Assembly: GCA_024734495.1 (NCBI GenBank)
Contig: JALMQS010000089.1
Coordinates: 6,088,420-6,152,419, forward strand
Source of the DNA: Forficula auricularia
Lineage: Eukaryota; Arthropoda; Insecta; Dermaptera; Forficulidae
Direction: 5' to 3'
Length of the DNA: 64,000 nt
Position numbers and translations under genes: made by a program. The notes under the pieces were generated by a model. The model saw only the letters and a program-made list of their open reading frames with translations, was not told the DNA's origin and made no database searches. How positions within the stretch are numbered: position 1 is the first letter of the stretch; every line of letters starts with the position of its first letter. This document shows positions 18,932-29,027 of the stretch, in pieces.

Positions 18932-21411
18932 GACTGTGTTTAGATCCGAAATATTTAAATGCCGCGATTAACAGGGAACATTTTCTAATTCCAACTGTGG
19001 AGGAGATAGCTAGTAAGCTGTCAAATAAATCTTACTTTACGGTCTTAGATATGAAAGATGGGTACTTTCAAGTGAAAATCACCGATGAGAGTTCGGAGTA
19101 CTGTAGCTTTGGAACGCCCTTTGGACGCTATCGGTTTCAAAGACTACCTTTTGGAATTAGCTCGGCCCCAGAAGTGTTCCAAAAGAGGAACTATGAAATG
19201 TTCGGAGATATTGATGGTGTAGGTATATATTTTGACGATTTAATAATTACTGGGTCAACAGAGCAGGAGCATGACAAGAATTTAAGGGTGGTTCTTGAAC
19301 GGGCAAAAAAATTTAATATTAAATTCAATAAAGAAAAAATTCAATTCAAATCAAGGCAGGTTAAATTCATGGGTCAGTTGTTCTCACAAAAAGGGATAGA
19401 GCGGCATGAATCCTATGTTAAAGCGATTGAAAAAATGCCAAAACCCCAACAAAAAAATGACATCTTAAGGTTATTGGGGATGGCCAAATATTTAGGCAAA
19501 TTTATCCCAAATTTGTCAAAGGTAACTGCCCCGTTGCGAGAATTAACATGTGAACACGTAGAATGGTCATGGACTGAAGAACATGACAACGCGACATCCC
19601 AACTAAAATATTTATTGACACATGCGCCTGTTCTGTCATTTTTTGACCCTTCTGCTGATATTGAAATTGAAACCGACGCGTCCAAGGACGGTTTAGGGGC
19701 GTGCCTTTTACAGCACGGTCACCCAATAGCATTTTGTTCACGCAGCTTAACCAAAAGTGAAGTTAAATATGCACAAATTGAAAAAGAAATGTTAGCGATC
19801 GATTTCGCGTGCCTTAAGTTTCACTTCCTGATTTATGGTGTAAAGAATGTTTTGATCCATAGTGACCATAAACCTCTTGAATCGATTTTTAAAAAAGATT
19901 TGTATTTTGTAACTCCCAGATTACAACGTTTACGTTTAAGATTATTAAAATATGATATAATTGTAAAATATAAAGCTGGAAAGTATTTATGTATAGCGGA
20001 CACTTTATCCAGAGCTCAGTTACCTACTACGGAGTGTAACACTGACTCTGAGTTAGAATTTGCAATTCATTCGCTGGTAAACTATTTGCCTATCTCAGAT
20101 GAAATAAAATTAGAGCTAAAGCAAGCAACTGAAGCTGACCCGGATTTGAGCACAGTGATTAACTTTGTTAACTCTGGATGGCCAGATAAACATAAAATTC
20201 CCCTTTCTATTCGTCAATTTTTTAAACTCAAGGATCACCTTTTGGTCTGTAATGATCTCTTATTCTTCGGAAATAAATTAGTTGTTCCAAAAAATTCACG
20301 GTCTTTAATGCTTAGCAAGCTACATGAAGGCCATATTGGCATTGACAAAGTGAGACTGAGAGCAAGGCAGATATTTTACTGGCCCTTGATGAACCAAGAT
20401 ATTGAGAACTTAATTAAAAAGTGTAAAATATGTGAAAAGTTTGCGAGAAAAAATATCAGAGAGCCCTTGCTGCCATACCAGATCCCTGAAAGGCCCTGGC
20501 AGAGGATCGCGGCTGATATTTTTTCTTACGCTGACCATATTTATCTAGTTGTGATCGATGCTTACTCAAACTGGCTAGAGGTTGTGCTTTTAAAAAACAA
20601 GTCTGCTAATGAAGTAATTATAAAATTAAAATCAATTTTTGCAAAATTTGGATGTCCTGATGAGATGACCTGCGACAATATTCCCTTTGGCGGATTTCGA
20701 ATGCTAGAATTTTCGAAGGAATGGAATTTTAAAATTATATTACGAAGCCCTAACTACCCGCGGTCAAACGGCTTGGCGGAAAAAGCTGTGGGCATAGCTA
20801 AGAATATAGTAAAAAAATCCTGTGAGGAAGGGAAAAATGTGTTTGAGGCGCTGCTTCAATATCGAAACACACCTTTAAAACACATCAATTACTCCCCGGC
20901 ACAGCTTTTAATGAGCCGAATTTGCAAAACAAAAATTCCCATTTCAACAGCTTTGCTGAATCCCACTCTTTGTGAGGATGTTGTTGATAAGTTAAAAAAT
21001 AGGCTTAGTCTAAACGAATCTCATTTTAATAAAAATTCTAAATCCTTGTCGGATATTGACCCAGGTCAGAACGTCACCATTCATAACCAAATTAAAAATT
21101 ATTGGGAGCCTGGCCGAGTTTTGAGTAAACATGGAAGCCCCCGCTCATACAATGTGCAATTGGAAAGTGGTGATATTGTAAGACGGAATCGTGTAGATTT
21201 AAGGAAATCGGAAAATGAATTCAATGTTCAGTCAGATGTTAACGACTACAACATGTCAAACTGTGAAAACTCGACCTACAATCAGAGCCCTGTCAAGTCT
21301 GCCGGCATTGATACTAATGATGGTATGGTCAATCAGGAACCAGCGCCTGGGTATACAACCAGAAGCGGCCGCCTTGTAAAGCGACCCCAAAGGCTGGGCC
21401 TAGATACTTAA
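18886..21411 (+). CDS. Gypsy pol (RT, RNase H, integrase)
   Basis: 841 codons in the frame -1 to gag-pro; the first few residues are the other frame of the RT start and not a true N-terminus. RT has LDMKDGYFQV and the active-site YFDD at about residue 116. RNase H has ETDASKDGLGA at about 261, an EMLAIDFA block, and HSDHKPLE at about 324. Integrase shows the HHCC finger (HEGH..., KCKICEKF at about 479-514) and D, D, E at about 543 (AADIF), 595 (TCDN) and 631 (LAEK), with the last spacing 35. The C-terminus has a GRLVKRPQRL tail. No stop inside: catalytically complete apart from the frame break upstream. Confidence 0.95.
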   Translation: MAKSFGYSRKKNKDLRLCLDPKYLNAAINREHFLIPTVEEIASKLSNKSYFTVLDMKDGYFQVKITDESSEYCSFGTPFGRYRFQRLPFGISSAPEVFQKRNYEMFGDIDGVGIYFDDLIITGSTEQEHDKNLRVVLERAKKFNIKFNKEKIQFKSRQVKFMGQLFSQKGIERHESYVKAIEKMPKPQQKNDILRLLGMAKYLGKFIPNLSKVTAPLRELTCEHVEWSWTEEHDNATSQLKYLLTHAPVLSFFDPSADIEIETDASKDGLGACLLQHGHPIAFCSRSLTKSEVKYAQIEKEMLAIDFACLKFHFLIYGVKNVLIHSDHKPLESIFKKDLYFVTPRLQRLRLRLLKYDIIVKYKAGKYLCIADTLSRAQLPTTECNTDSELEFAIHSLVNYLPISDEIKLELKQATEADPDLSTVINFVNSGWPDKHKIPLSIRQFFKLKDHLLVCNDLLFFGNKLVVPKNSRSLMLSKLHEGHIGIDKVRLRARQIFYWPLMNQDIENLIKKCKICEKFARKNIREPLLPYQIPERPWQRIAADIFSYADHIYLVVIDAYSNWLEVVLLKNKSANEVIIKLKSIFAKFGCPDEMTCDNIPFGGFRMLEFSKEWNFKIILRSPNYPRSNGLAEKAVGIAKNIVKKSCEEGKNVFEALLQYRNTPLKHINYSPAQLLMSRICKTKIPISTALLNPTLCEDVVDKLKNRLSLNESHFNKNSKSLSDIDPGQNVTIHNQIKNYWEPGRVLSKHGSPRSYNVQLESGDIVRRNRVDLRKSENEFNVQSDVNDYNMSNCENSTYNQSPVKSAGIDTNDGMVNQEPAPGYTTRSGRLVKRPQRLGLDT

Positions 21412-21420
21412 GGGGAAGGG
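21410..21420 (+). promoter_or_regulatory. polypurine tract
   Basis: AAGGGGAAGGG lies immediately before the 3' LTR, overlapping the pol stop region; plus-strand priming site by position. Confidence 0.85.
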
Positions 21421-21582
21421 TGTATTATCATTGGTATCACTGTCGGCAACCAGCAGTAATGTTGGCAGCAATATTATACATTCACACATCTAATCAGTCA
21501 AGCATAGTCATTCAACCAAATGACAATGTAATATATTTGTATTATAAATTGACCAATATTATTTAATAAATTAAATAATAAT
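21421..21582 (+). repeat. 3' LTR, last bases missing
   Basis: Matches the 5' LTR to ATAATAAT, then jumps to Crypton sequence TCTTCCCATAA without the expected terminal ACA. Confidence 0.85.
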
Positions 21583-22400
21583 TCTTCCCATAATTTTTTA
21601 AACAATCTTACTGGACACACACTTTCTTCTTCGGTGTTTGCAACCAACCATTTACTGTCGACCAACTTCTGATTTCCCCCTTGTGCTGTTTTTGAAAACA
21701 CTGGGTTATATTCAACTCTTCCGGTCTCTCGTCCACTGTTGTCTGTTTCGACTTTAAAATAGAATACCTTACAATTTGCTGCTTCTCCACCCCTCCAGGC
21801 TAATTCATACGCAGCAATGTGATAAAACTTTCTTTGGAGGCCTTCGGGTTCTTCTTCACTCCAAGACAGTGCCATTTCAAAAATTTCTTGTTTTGTGAGA
21901 GCTTTGGAACTCACCTTTCTTTTTTCTGGGACTGCTTGTAAAATTTTGCGTTTCGTGTCACGGGCGTTTCTCGCTTTCTTAAACTGTATATCTGTGAAAG
22001 GATTAAAAACCCGTTTATAATCTTTAAAGTACTTCTCTTGTAACATTTTTGCTGTAGTGTTCCATATCGTCTTCACTGCACTTTCTTTATAATCGTCTCC
22101 GTTGGTCTTCTTCATGTTAAATGCCCAGTCACATAAAATAGAAGCTAACTCTTCAGTGGACGTTTCTTCAACGAGTTCATATTTTTTTCCACGCAAAACA
22201 GCGTAAACTGTCTCCATATTGATGTAGTTGAATTCACAGTATTCTGAGGCACATTTTTGTTGATAGCTTTTTCAATTTCTCCAGTCGAAGACTCTCCAAA
22301 TCTCGACATTTTCATACAATGCAAGTTTGACATAAAATTGTTTACAATGTTGGTTGTCATGTCAGTGTTGCTAGACACCGATGATGCAGGCCTACTAGAA
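21583..22400 (-). pseudogene. Crypton tyrosine recombinase, N-terminal part (copy 2)
   Basis: Minus strand: MSRFGESSTGEIEKAINKN and TTSIWRQFTLFCVEKN (SAM-like N-terminal region), then, in a second frame, STEELASILCDWAFNMKK, DDYKESAVKTIWNTT, the Crypton-type block with YELAWRGGEAANCKVFYF, and NQKLVDSKWLVANTEEESVC ending at VRLFKK. The Arg of RGGE is the likely first catalytic Arg. The frame changes at an A7 run near 22181-22187. The C-terminal half with H-x2-R and Tyr is missing because the sequence joins the Gypsy 3' LTR. Copy 1 (11608-12170) shows the missing half and overlaps from NQKLVDSK to LFKK. Confidence 0.85.
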
Positions 22401-22661
22401 TCTTAAAGCTAGGTTCAGTTTTGTCGCTGGAAAAGTTAGGGTAAGCTTTTTTTGCTGTCATAGTGACAAAAACACCGTTGCTTATGGGACTTTTAGTGTA
22501 TGAATTAAATTGTCAATAAAAATAAAATTTATTCAAACTTCAAGACACCATTAAAAATAAAAATTTCATTATAGTGAATATTTTTTTTAATTGGATTCTA
22601 TAAGTTGGCGCCCCACAGAAAACCCGTCCCGACCCATAGGTTGGGAACCCGTGCTCTAGTG
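22401..22661. other. Crypton flank and hAT-like terminus
   Basis: No coding frame seen. Near 22631-22653 the sequence ACCCATAGGTTGGGAACCCG resembles an inward-facing hAT end; its partner was not found. CTCTAGTG at 22654-22661 is the target duplication of the next element. Confidence 0.4.
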
Positions 22662-23732
22662 CAGCGATTCTTAACAGAGGGGCCGCGAAAATATTAGAAT
22701 TTTGTTATGTTTTTATATCTTTATAAATAACAAAAAATATGTTACTAGTTTTTATAAGTTATACATATGTAAGTGACAAATGAATTTATTGCCATCTCAA
22801 TATTGTTAAACATGGTTAAATTAAATGAAAACGTTGAACGCATAGGTAAATTTGACCCAAACAGACAGACTATAATTACAAGTTGAATAAAACCGTGTAA
22901 ATATTTTTTATAAGCCCAAGCTTACAATTTTTATACTATAGCAAATATACTTTCATTTGCAAATATACCTATTTTTCAAGAAATATATTATTAATGACAA
23001 TCTGATAAAGCAACTAAATGTATCTATGCAAGGAAATCAACACACATTTTTTTCCATTCGAGATAAAATAGAGTCGATGAAAATGAAACTTAGTACATGG
23101 ATTCGAAGAATAGAATCGAATGTTTTCGAAATGTTTCCAAATTATTCTCAAATGATTACAGATAATTGTGAATTTGATAAAGAACATACAAATTATTTAA
23201 TTCAATGTCATCTCCAAAAATTTGACAAATATTTTCCAAATAATGAAATTGATAGAAGAAAATTGTGGATTCGAGATCCCTATCATAACTGCGATAATAC
23301 CATTAAAAAGAAGCAACGTAATCGACCCCGAATAAACTCTTGCATGCGAATAGCTTTAAGTAACGCAATTGAAGTGCGAATAGACAAATTAGTGGACTGT
23401 ATTCAACAACATTTATAAATTATTGTTAAATTTGAGTTTTTTTTTTGTACAAGTAATTATTATTATTTTCATTCTTTTCTCTCCTATTGAAGGAGGTTTG
23501 TTTACTATACATCGGTTGTAAACAGCAGAGATGATAGCTTCTATTATGTTATTATATTGTTGAAGGAAGGTTCAGGAACCGCCGGACTTATTATTATTAA
23601 TATTAATTACGAGTATGCTACCTAATGGCGGGGGGCTACTGGCCGCGAAAATATTTTAGGATTTTAAGGGGGCCGCGAACATACTTTCGGATTTTAAGGG
23701 GGCCCCGACTAATAAAAGGTTAAGAACCACTG
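22662..23732 (+). mobile_element. hAT element with 8-bp target duplication
   Basis: Starts CAGCGATTCTTAACAGAGGG and ends in the inverse-type AGGTTAAGAACCACTG, with GGGGCCGCGAA sub-terminal blocks on both sides (doubled on the right). Flanks CTCTAGTG (22654-22661) and CTCTAGTA (23733-23740) agree at 7 of 8. A transposase fragment is encoded inside. Confidence 0.85.
22957..23418 (+). pseudogene. hAT transposase fragment (ZBED5/SCAND3-like)
   Basis: A 153-codon frame containing LNVSMQGNQHTFFSIRDKIE, KMKLSTWIRRIESNVFEMFP and LIQCHLQKFDKYFP. This is the region after the first catalytic residues in the Charlie-type hAT transposases (LNLxLQGK, then IxxFKxKLxLW). It covers perhaps a quarter of a full transposase; the BED finger, catalytic Asp/Glu and the C-terminal dimer region are absent. 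The first 20 residues are probably not original. An adjacent basic stretch KKKQRNRPRIN is not family-typical. Confidence 0.75.
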
Positions 23733-23779
23733 CTCTAGTAGGTTTGTCTAAAAGAGAAAACATATTCAAACACCACACA

Positions 23780-23945
23780 TTCTGAGGTATATGAGTCTAC
23801 ACTTGACTAGGATGTAGTAGTCGGTTGCCACAGGATACTTCTCCCATAAGAAATGAAAGAATTTTTCTGTTTTTGGTTCTTAATATTTTATTCAAGAGAC
23901 GTTTCAACAAGTATGCCTTGTCATCATCAGTCTAAAAATAAAATA
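23780..23945 (-). mobile_element. Penelope-type unit with hammerhead-like core (type B)
   Basis: Shares AGGTATATGAGTC, GACTAGGATGTAGT, the CATAAGAAATGAAAGAA block and TTTCTGTTTTTGGTTCTTA with 60873-61030 (same orientation). Both end in the core CTGATGATGACAAGGC on the minus strand. No coding region. Confidence 0.6.
23901..23930 (-). ncRNA. hammerhead-like core, type B copy 1
   Basis: CTGATGA, helix ACAAG/CTTGT with loop GCATA, then GAAAC on the minus strand. All core bases agree with the hammerhead consensus; outer stems unresolved. Confidence 0.45.
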
Positions 23946-24479
23946 AAGAAAAAACATATGTTTAGGTAGGAGGGCTGCTGAATCATCAGTATCGGGTTGT
24001 TTTTATTTTTCTCGGGTTTTAGTTTTTACACTTTGGTAATCCAATCTTCGCGGAGTCATATTTCCATTTTTAGATGTCGCAATAATCCCAGTTTTTAGGG
24101 TTGATTCAATTCCATAAATGCAAGATCTTTCTTAAAACCTTCCGCTGGGCGCAAGTGATCTCACAGATTATTGTTGTTTAAATCTTTAATTACTTCTGCA
24201 ACAGTTGAGCTCTCGGCTATCTTTCTTTATCAAAGCTAGGTACTAGCAGTTGTCTTTTTGGTTAGGATTATATTAGCACGTGTACTTATATAGTAGATAA
24301 TTTTATCTCACAGATTCATTGAGCCCGTTCTTGAAATTTTATCTGTTTTTTAACGAATCACTTTTACTCTTTATATTATTGAAGAAGGTACATGTTTTAC
24401 ACATTTATTTTACCAACAACAACAACATACACACACAATCCTTTTTTAATGGAAATTATTGTAATGCTACCATCTGGTT

Positions 24480-24700
24480 ACATATAACAAATTTTGTAGT
24501 CTCTGACATTTTTTATATAATTTATTGCTTCATATATAGCTTTTGCTTCTGCTGTGAAAATAGATGTTTCCTTAGGAAGAAAATATAAGCTTTTCCAGAT
24601 TTTAATTGAGGATCGTATATACTCATTGCTGAGAAGTCATTATTTCTTTTTGATCCATCTGTAAAAATCTGATAATACTCTTTATAAAATGTATTTATAT
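24480..24700 (-). pseudogene. LINE RNase H scrap
   Basis: Minus strand: YYQIFTDGSKRNN, SAMSIYDPQLKSG, then in another frame FLPKETSIFTAEAKAIYEAI. These are the first Asp motif (FTDGSK) and the Glu helix (TAEAKAI) of an I/Jockey RNase H, in different frames. Rest of element not seen. Confidence 0.7.
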
Positions 24701-24775
24701 ATATTTTGAATGATAAAAAACTTTTTTTAAATAGTTAATCATTTTTAATTTTTTCACAAGTAACCATACATTATT

Positions 24776-27064
24776 TTTTTTGGCTTTAGAGAACTATGCC
24801 CATACAGCCACGCAATTAATGATTCTATAATTTAAAGTGAAAAATGATGGTACAATTGAAGAAAGAAAAAAAAACTGTTAAATATGTATCTAATTTATAA
24901 CTCAATTTTGCAGCTGATGAAAAAAAGGCTACTTTATGTAAAATTTCTTCCTCTTCTAAAGCTAGCAGATTCGTAATATTAAAAGGCGCAGTCAAGCCAG
25001 AGGCAAATAAATAATTTAATAACTTGTTCGATTCTCTTTTAAATTTAGTACAATTAAAAATTAGATGGTTGGCAGATCCTTCGTCTAGGTTGCAGTAAAT
25101 GCACATCGGGCTGTCAAAAATGCCTATTTTGAATAGATGTGCTGGAAAGCGACCATGGTTAAACATTAGTCTAACTAATGTAGTATAGGCATTTCGACCC
25201 AGATGCACGTCATCAAGCCAATGCTTTTTTGGAATGTTAGGGTGTAGAAGAGCATAGTGAGTTGGGTGATTGGTATACCATTCTTTCCAGTAGGTAATCC
25301 AATTATTGTGAAATTTTGATTTGAGCCAATTGACGGCATCCAAAATAGTAATTTCCTTGATCAGCATAGAGCTCGCGTTCATTATGCTCTCTTTGGCTAA
25401 GAGGTCCACTCTTTCATTGTCCGGGATTCCCATATGGGCTTTAACCCAAATGAACCGGCATGTTCGATTTTGTTGCTTAATGTTGATTAAGTTCCTAATG
25501 ATTCTTAAGACTAAAGGGTTTTTTGTTTGTGAATCATAGTTCTTTATAGCCATCAGAGCGCTTCTAGAATCACTTAAGATACTTATACTTGTCTGACCTG
25601 TGAAATCATTTAGTGCGTCTCTGGTAGCAAAAAATATTGCCAAGCATTCAGCTGTATAAATTGAAGCAATGTTATTTAGTTTAAATTGTCTACTCAAATT
25701 CATTTCTTTTGCCCAATAAGCACATCCGGTGCCATCTATAGTTTTAGAACCATCTGTAAAGATGTTGATAGAGCTCTTGTTTTTTTCTAATAATTCCATT
25801 ATTAAATGTTTATTTATTATATGATTTATGGAATAGTTTGGAAATATGACATTTGGCCGATATAGAATTTGGTTAAAATTAAATTCTATAACTGGGTTTT
25901 CATTTTTATAGATGATGTTTTGGAGATTTGCCGTTTCTTGAAAACCTACTGCTAGGGGAGGGGAAGGTTTGGATAGCCAATAATTGCTTATTAAATCTAA
26001 AGTTGATAGTTGACTAATTTTCTCTATAAGATATTTTTGTTGATTTACTCTGATTTTTAAAAGTTGTTTGGTGCTAAGAAATGCTCGTCTCAGAGCGAGA
26101 GGAGGTTCTCTATTTTCAACTCTGAGTGCCTCAATAGGGGTGGATCTCATCGCACCACAGCAAATCCGAAGGGCTTTACTTTGGATTGAATCTATTCTTT
26201 TTAAAACATTTCTACTAGCCGATCCATACAGTGTTGATCCGTAGTCTATAATAGACCGGATGTAAGCTTTATAAAAAATTGACGAAGTTTTTAGATCTGC
26301 TCCCCATTTAATTTTAATTATCATTCTTAAAATGTTGATTCCTCTCTCACATTTCGTCCGGATCAAATCAATATTGTCTTTCCAAGTTAGTGCATTATCT
26401 AAAACCATGCCTAAATATTTAGTATTTTTTTTAACCAAGAATGTATTCGACTCTAGTGTTATTTGAGAAATAATTGGTTTTCTCCTTTTAGTAAAAATAA
26501 TAGGTACTGTTTTTTCCAAGGACAGTTCAAAACCATTTTTAAAAAGCCAATTGTTAATATGTGAAAACCCGGTTCTTAATCTTTCAATACTTTTATCAAA
26601 ATTATGATCTGAAGTATAAAAACAAAAGTCGTCTGCATATTGTATAAGGTTGCAACTTGGGTCAATAATTTTGTGTAGGTCTGCTGTGTATATATTAAAT
26701 AGAATAGGGCTTAATATAGAGCCTTGAGGCAACCCTCGTGATACAATTCTCGGACCTAGAAACTCGTTATTATTTAATCTTAAATACAATTCTCTATCAA
26801 TAAATAGGTTGATTATATTTCTCGCTGCTTTAGTCGGGATTCGAAAGTTTTTTAATTTATTCTCCAAAATAACTAAGTTTATACAGTCATAAGCACCCTT
26901 TATATCAAGAAAGATGGATGGCATATAATTTTTCTTTGTATAATTTAATTGTATATCAGTAACAATAGTACTTAAAGCGTCGGTAGTGCTTAAACCCTTT
27001 TTGTATCCGAATTGTCCATCTATAATGAATTTGTTTTTTTCCAGATGGAACTCTAATCATACTC
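24776..27064 (-). mobile_element. 5'-truncated I-type LINE with 15-bp target duplication
   Basis: TAACCATACATTATT is repeated exactly at 24761-24775 and 27065-27079. The element begins at its 3' end with a T-run (inverse A tail) at 24776 and is truncated inside the RT at about 27056. Classic target-primed insertion. Confidence 0.92.
24825..27056 (-). CDS. LINE reverse transcriptase-RNase H polyprotein, 5'-truncated
   Basis: About 743 open codons. From the internal Met at 26924: RT motif A FLDIKGAYDCIN at 5-16, motif B RGLPQGSILSPILFN at about 62-76, motif C QYADDFCFY at about 94-102, then the thumb (TKYLGMVLDNALTW near 165). RNase H: IFTDGSKTIDG at about 390, AECLAIF at about 427, LSDSRSALMA at about 449, WVKAHMGIPDNERVDLLAKE at about 489. 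A C-terminal CIYCNLDEGSANHLIFNC cysteine-histidine box lies near 610. The frame stays open upstream for 44 codons (GQFGYKKGLSTTDAL), confirming 5' truncation. The endonuclease and ORF1 are absent. I clade by RNase H presence and order. Open frame indicates recent insertion. Confidence 0.95.
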   Translation of the reverse strand, partial: LEFHLEKNKFIIDGQFGYKKGLSTTDALSTIVTDIQLNYTKKNYMPSIFLDIKGAYDCINLVILENKLKNFRIPTKAARNIINLFIDRELYLRLNNNEFLGPRIVSRGLPQGSILSPILFNIYTADLHKIIDPSCNLIQYADDFCFYTSDHNFDKSIERLRTGFSHINNWLFKNGFELSLEKTVPIIFTKRRKPIISQITLESNTFLVKKNTKYLGMVLDNALTWKDNIDLIRTKCERGINILRMIIKIKWGADLKTSSIFYKAYIRSIIDYGSTLYGSASRNVLKRIDSIQSKALRICCGAMRSTPIEALRVENREPPLALRRAFLSTKQLLKIRVNQQKYLIEKISQLSTLDLISNYWLSKPSPPLAVGFQETANLQNIIYKNENPVIEFNFNQILYRPNVIFPNYSINHIINKHLIMELLEKNKSSINIFTDGSKTIDGTGCAYWAKEMNLSRQFKLNNIASIYTAECLAIFFATRDALNDFTGQTSISILSDSRSALMAIKNYDSQTKNPLVLRIIRNLINIKQQNRTCRFIWVKAHMGIPDNERVDLLAKESIMNASSMLIKEITILDAVNWLKSKFHNNWITYWKEWYTNHPTHYALLHPNIPKKHWLDDVHLGRNAYTTLVRLMFNHGRFPAHLFKIGIFDSPMCIYCNLDEGSANHLIFNCTKFKRESNKLLNYLFASGLTAPFNITNLLALEEEEILHKVAFFSSAAKLSYKLDTYLTVFFSFFNCTIIFHFKL

Positions 27065-27079
27065 TAACCATACATTATT

Positions 27080-27178
27080 GAAATTATTGCCTATTGAAAG
27101 TATACTTGCCACTTGTTGATTTATCCCTTGATTAATTAGGCACACAATTTGAACGGCTTGAACTTGAGAAATATCCAT
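27080..27178 (-). pseudogene. possible transposase N-terminal helix-turn-helix
   Basis: Minus-strand MDISQVQAVQIVCLINQGIN followed by QQVASILSIGNN resembles the first helix-turn-helix of Tc1/mariner transposases (..IVxLxxxGxSxxxVAxxLxVS..). It is cut by the LINE insertion. Short and unconfirmed. Confidence 0.3.
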
Positions 27179-28800
27179 TTTGTATATTTAATCTTTGTAT
27201 CAATGATGCTTAATTCAAAATAATTCATTTTATTGATATTTCAAATGGAATTTGATCTTTTATTAAAATTTTATTTGAATGTAAAGCGATATTGAGAAAG
27301 TATGATAATTTGTAATTGTATCTTTTAATTTAATTTTACTTATTTTTATTTTATAAAATTCAAAAACCAAAAACAAAATTTATTGAATATGTTAGTTTAA
27401 GAGTTAATAGAACAAATTATAATGGTTATGCTCGATATTTTCCACCGTAGTGTATTTGTGCAATTTTCTAAATATTTTTATTTTATTTTTTTATTCATTA
27501 CATTTTACTCGAGCCCTGTTTGGCTTTTGAGTTTTACAATTTGAAAGTTATTTTTAGATACCATACATTTTGTGGAAATATACAATGAAAATTTTTCTAA
27601 ATATATCGCCGTATTAATATTTATTATTCTTCAATTTAGTGAGCCATTTGGCTAATATTTCAGGATCATGAGTTTCCCCGAAGTTCTTGTCTTGAATTTA
27701 ATTATAAAGAAACAAAGTTCATTTATCTTTTCCTCTTATTTTTATTTCACTTTGCAAATGCCTTCCATTTGAATAATATTCGCTCAACTTTTAGTTTTAA
27801 CGTTATTCATTATTCGGCTTATATAAAGTAATTAGATGTATATTAATTAAATTTTGATTTGATTCATTCATTATATTCAGTTTCTTTCACCCTTCAAATC
27901 ATCCATGGGAAAATGAGAAAAGAAATTCAACGGATGAACTGAATAAATATAAAAGTTAGAAAAATTATTTTCAACTTGAATGAACTTGAGATAAATCTCA
28001 TTTTTCGAATTTTTATTTTCTATGAAAACGCTCTCGTTGCGATTTGTTATGTTTTTGAAAATTTATTGCAGGCTATTAGACATGTTCTCCAAATAAAATT
28101 ATCCCATTCAATGGCGGTGAGAGATGAATAAACATCAGGGGTGTGTTTGAGTTGGGGATCAACCGAAGCGAAGTTAAAAAAAATATGTGCTCAAGATTAT
28201 TGATATTTCCGTAACTTGTTTGAAAGTAAACGAGGTGAGTTTCATTCCCGACCTTCTTGTTTACCAGGTGGTTACATTCGCCTTTACTGCTGTTTATAAC
28301 TTGAAACTATCTTGGCTTATGCCACTTCCTTTGTTAAAAGTAAAAATCTTTATGCCTGATATGAATATCATACGCAAAACTAAATAAATAAATGGTATCA
28401 AGTTCAGGGTAAGGAAAATTTTTTCATTTTTGTTTTTCATTTCCCCCCAATTTTTATTGATAGGACCCTGTAGTGGGATCATCACACAGTGTTTGTTGAC
28501 TCATTTAGCTGACCAAAATTATGTTTAATGGTCCTAATGAAGCTAGAAATTTATGATCTAAGGATTAGAGGCACAAGCCTTCAGTGACTAGGTCCTCCAA
28601 ACATCAATACAATCTATCTATAATACATTAACAAACATTAATACAAATTAACTACAACAATTTAACAAATAATTAATAAGTACAAAAAAAAAGAAAAAAA
28701 TATAGAAATGTATGGTCATTAACAAATAACATGTCCATAGATTTCCATCAAAAAACAAAAAGTAATTTAAAATTCAGTTGTTTCATGTCCATTTTTTATT
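27179..28800. other. AT-rich spacer without recognisable gene
   Basis: No motif-bearing frame. A 66-codon plus-strand frame (28187-28387) is hydrophobic with no family I know. Possible SINE/LINE tails near 27490-27540 and 27640-27660 (GAGCC...TTTGGCT) are too short to assign. Confidence 0.45.
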
Positions 28801-28806
28801 TAAATA

Positions 28807-29027
28807 GAAAATTAATAGGTTTTTTGTACAATTTTATATTTTATTAACGTATTTTATTAATTTTTGCACAACGTTTCGTCCGTTTCCGGACTTTATCAAG
28901 TGCTCAATCAGTTAACACATTAAACGTCTATAAAATAGTGAGACCATCGAGAAACCAATCAGTGAACTATAATATTAGCCAACACATATATTCAACGAGC
29001 AATCAATTGAAAACTTAGATCATATCG
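28807..29027 (-). mobile_element. retrozyme-like repeat, copy 1
   Basis: About 220 bp, nearly the same as 37781-38006 (AATTAATAGGTTTTTT to GAAAACTTAGATC). On the minus strand it carries a hammerhead-like stem II followed by GAAACG. No ORF. ATTTAAA on both sides may be the target duplication. Confidence 0.6.
28873..28899 (-). ncRNA. decayed hammerhead-like core, type C copy 1
   Basis: TTGATAA, helix GTCCG/CGGAC with GAAA loop, GAAAC on the minus strand. Two core positions (C3 and G8) differ from the consensus, so it is probably inactive. Confidence 0.35.

Larger units (their letters stand above)
17249..21582 (+). mobile_element. Ty3/Gypsy LTR retrotransposon, mag-like
   Basis: Near-complete element: 5' LTR, primer-binding site, gag-pro frame, pol frame, polypurine tract and 3' LTR. 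The order PR-RT-RNase H-IN is Gypsy type. The two LTRs differ essentially by a 2-bp indel and by loss of the last three bases of the 3' LTR, so it is young. There is no target duplication: the left flank is numt copy B and the right flank is Crypton copy 2. Confidence 0.95.
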
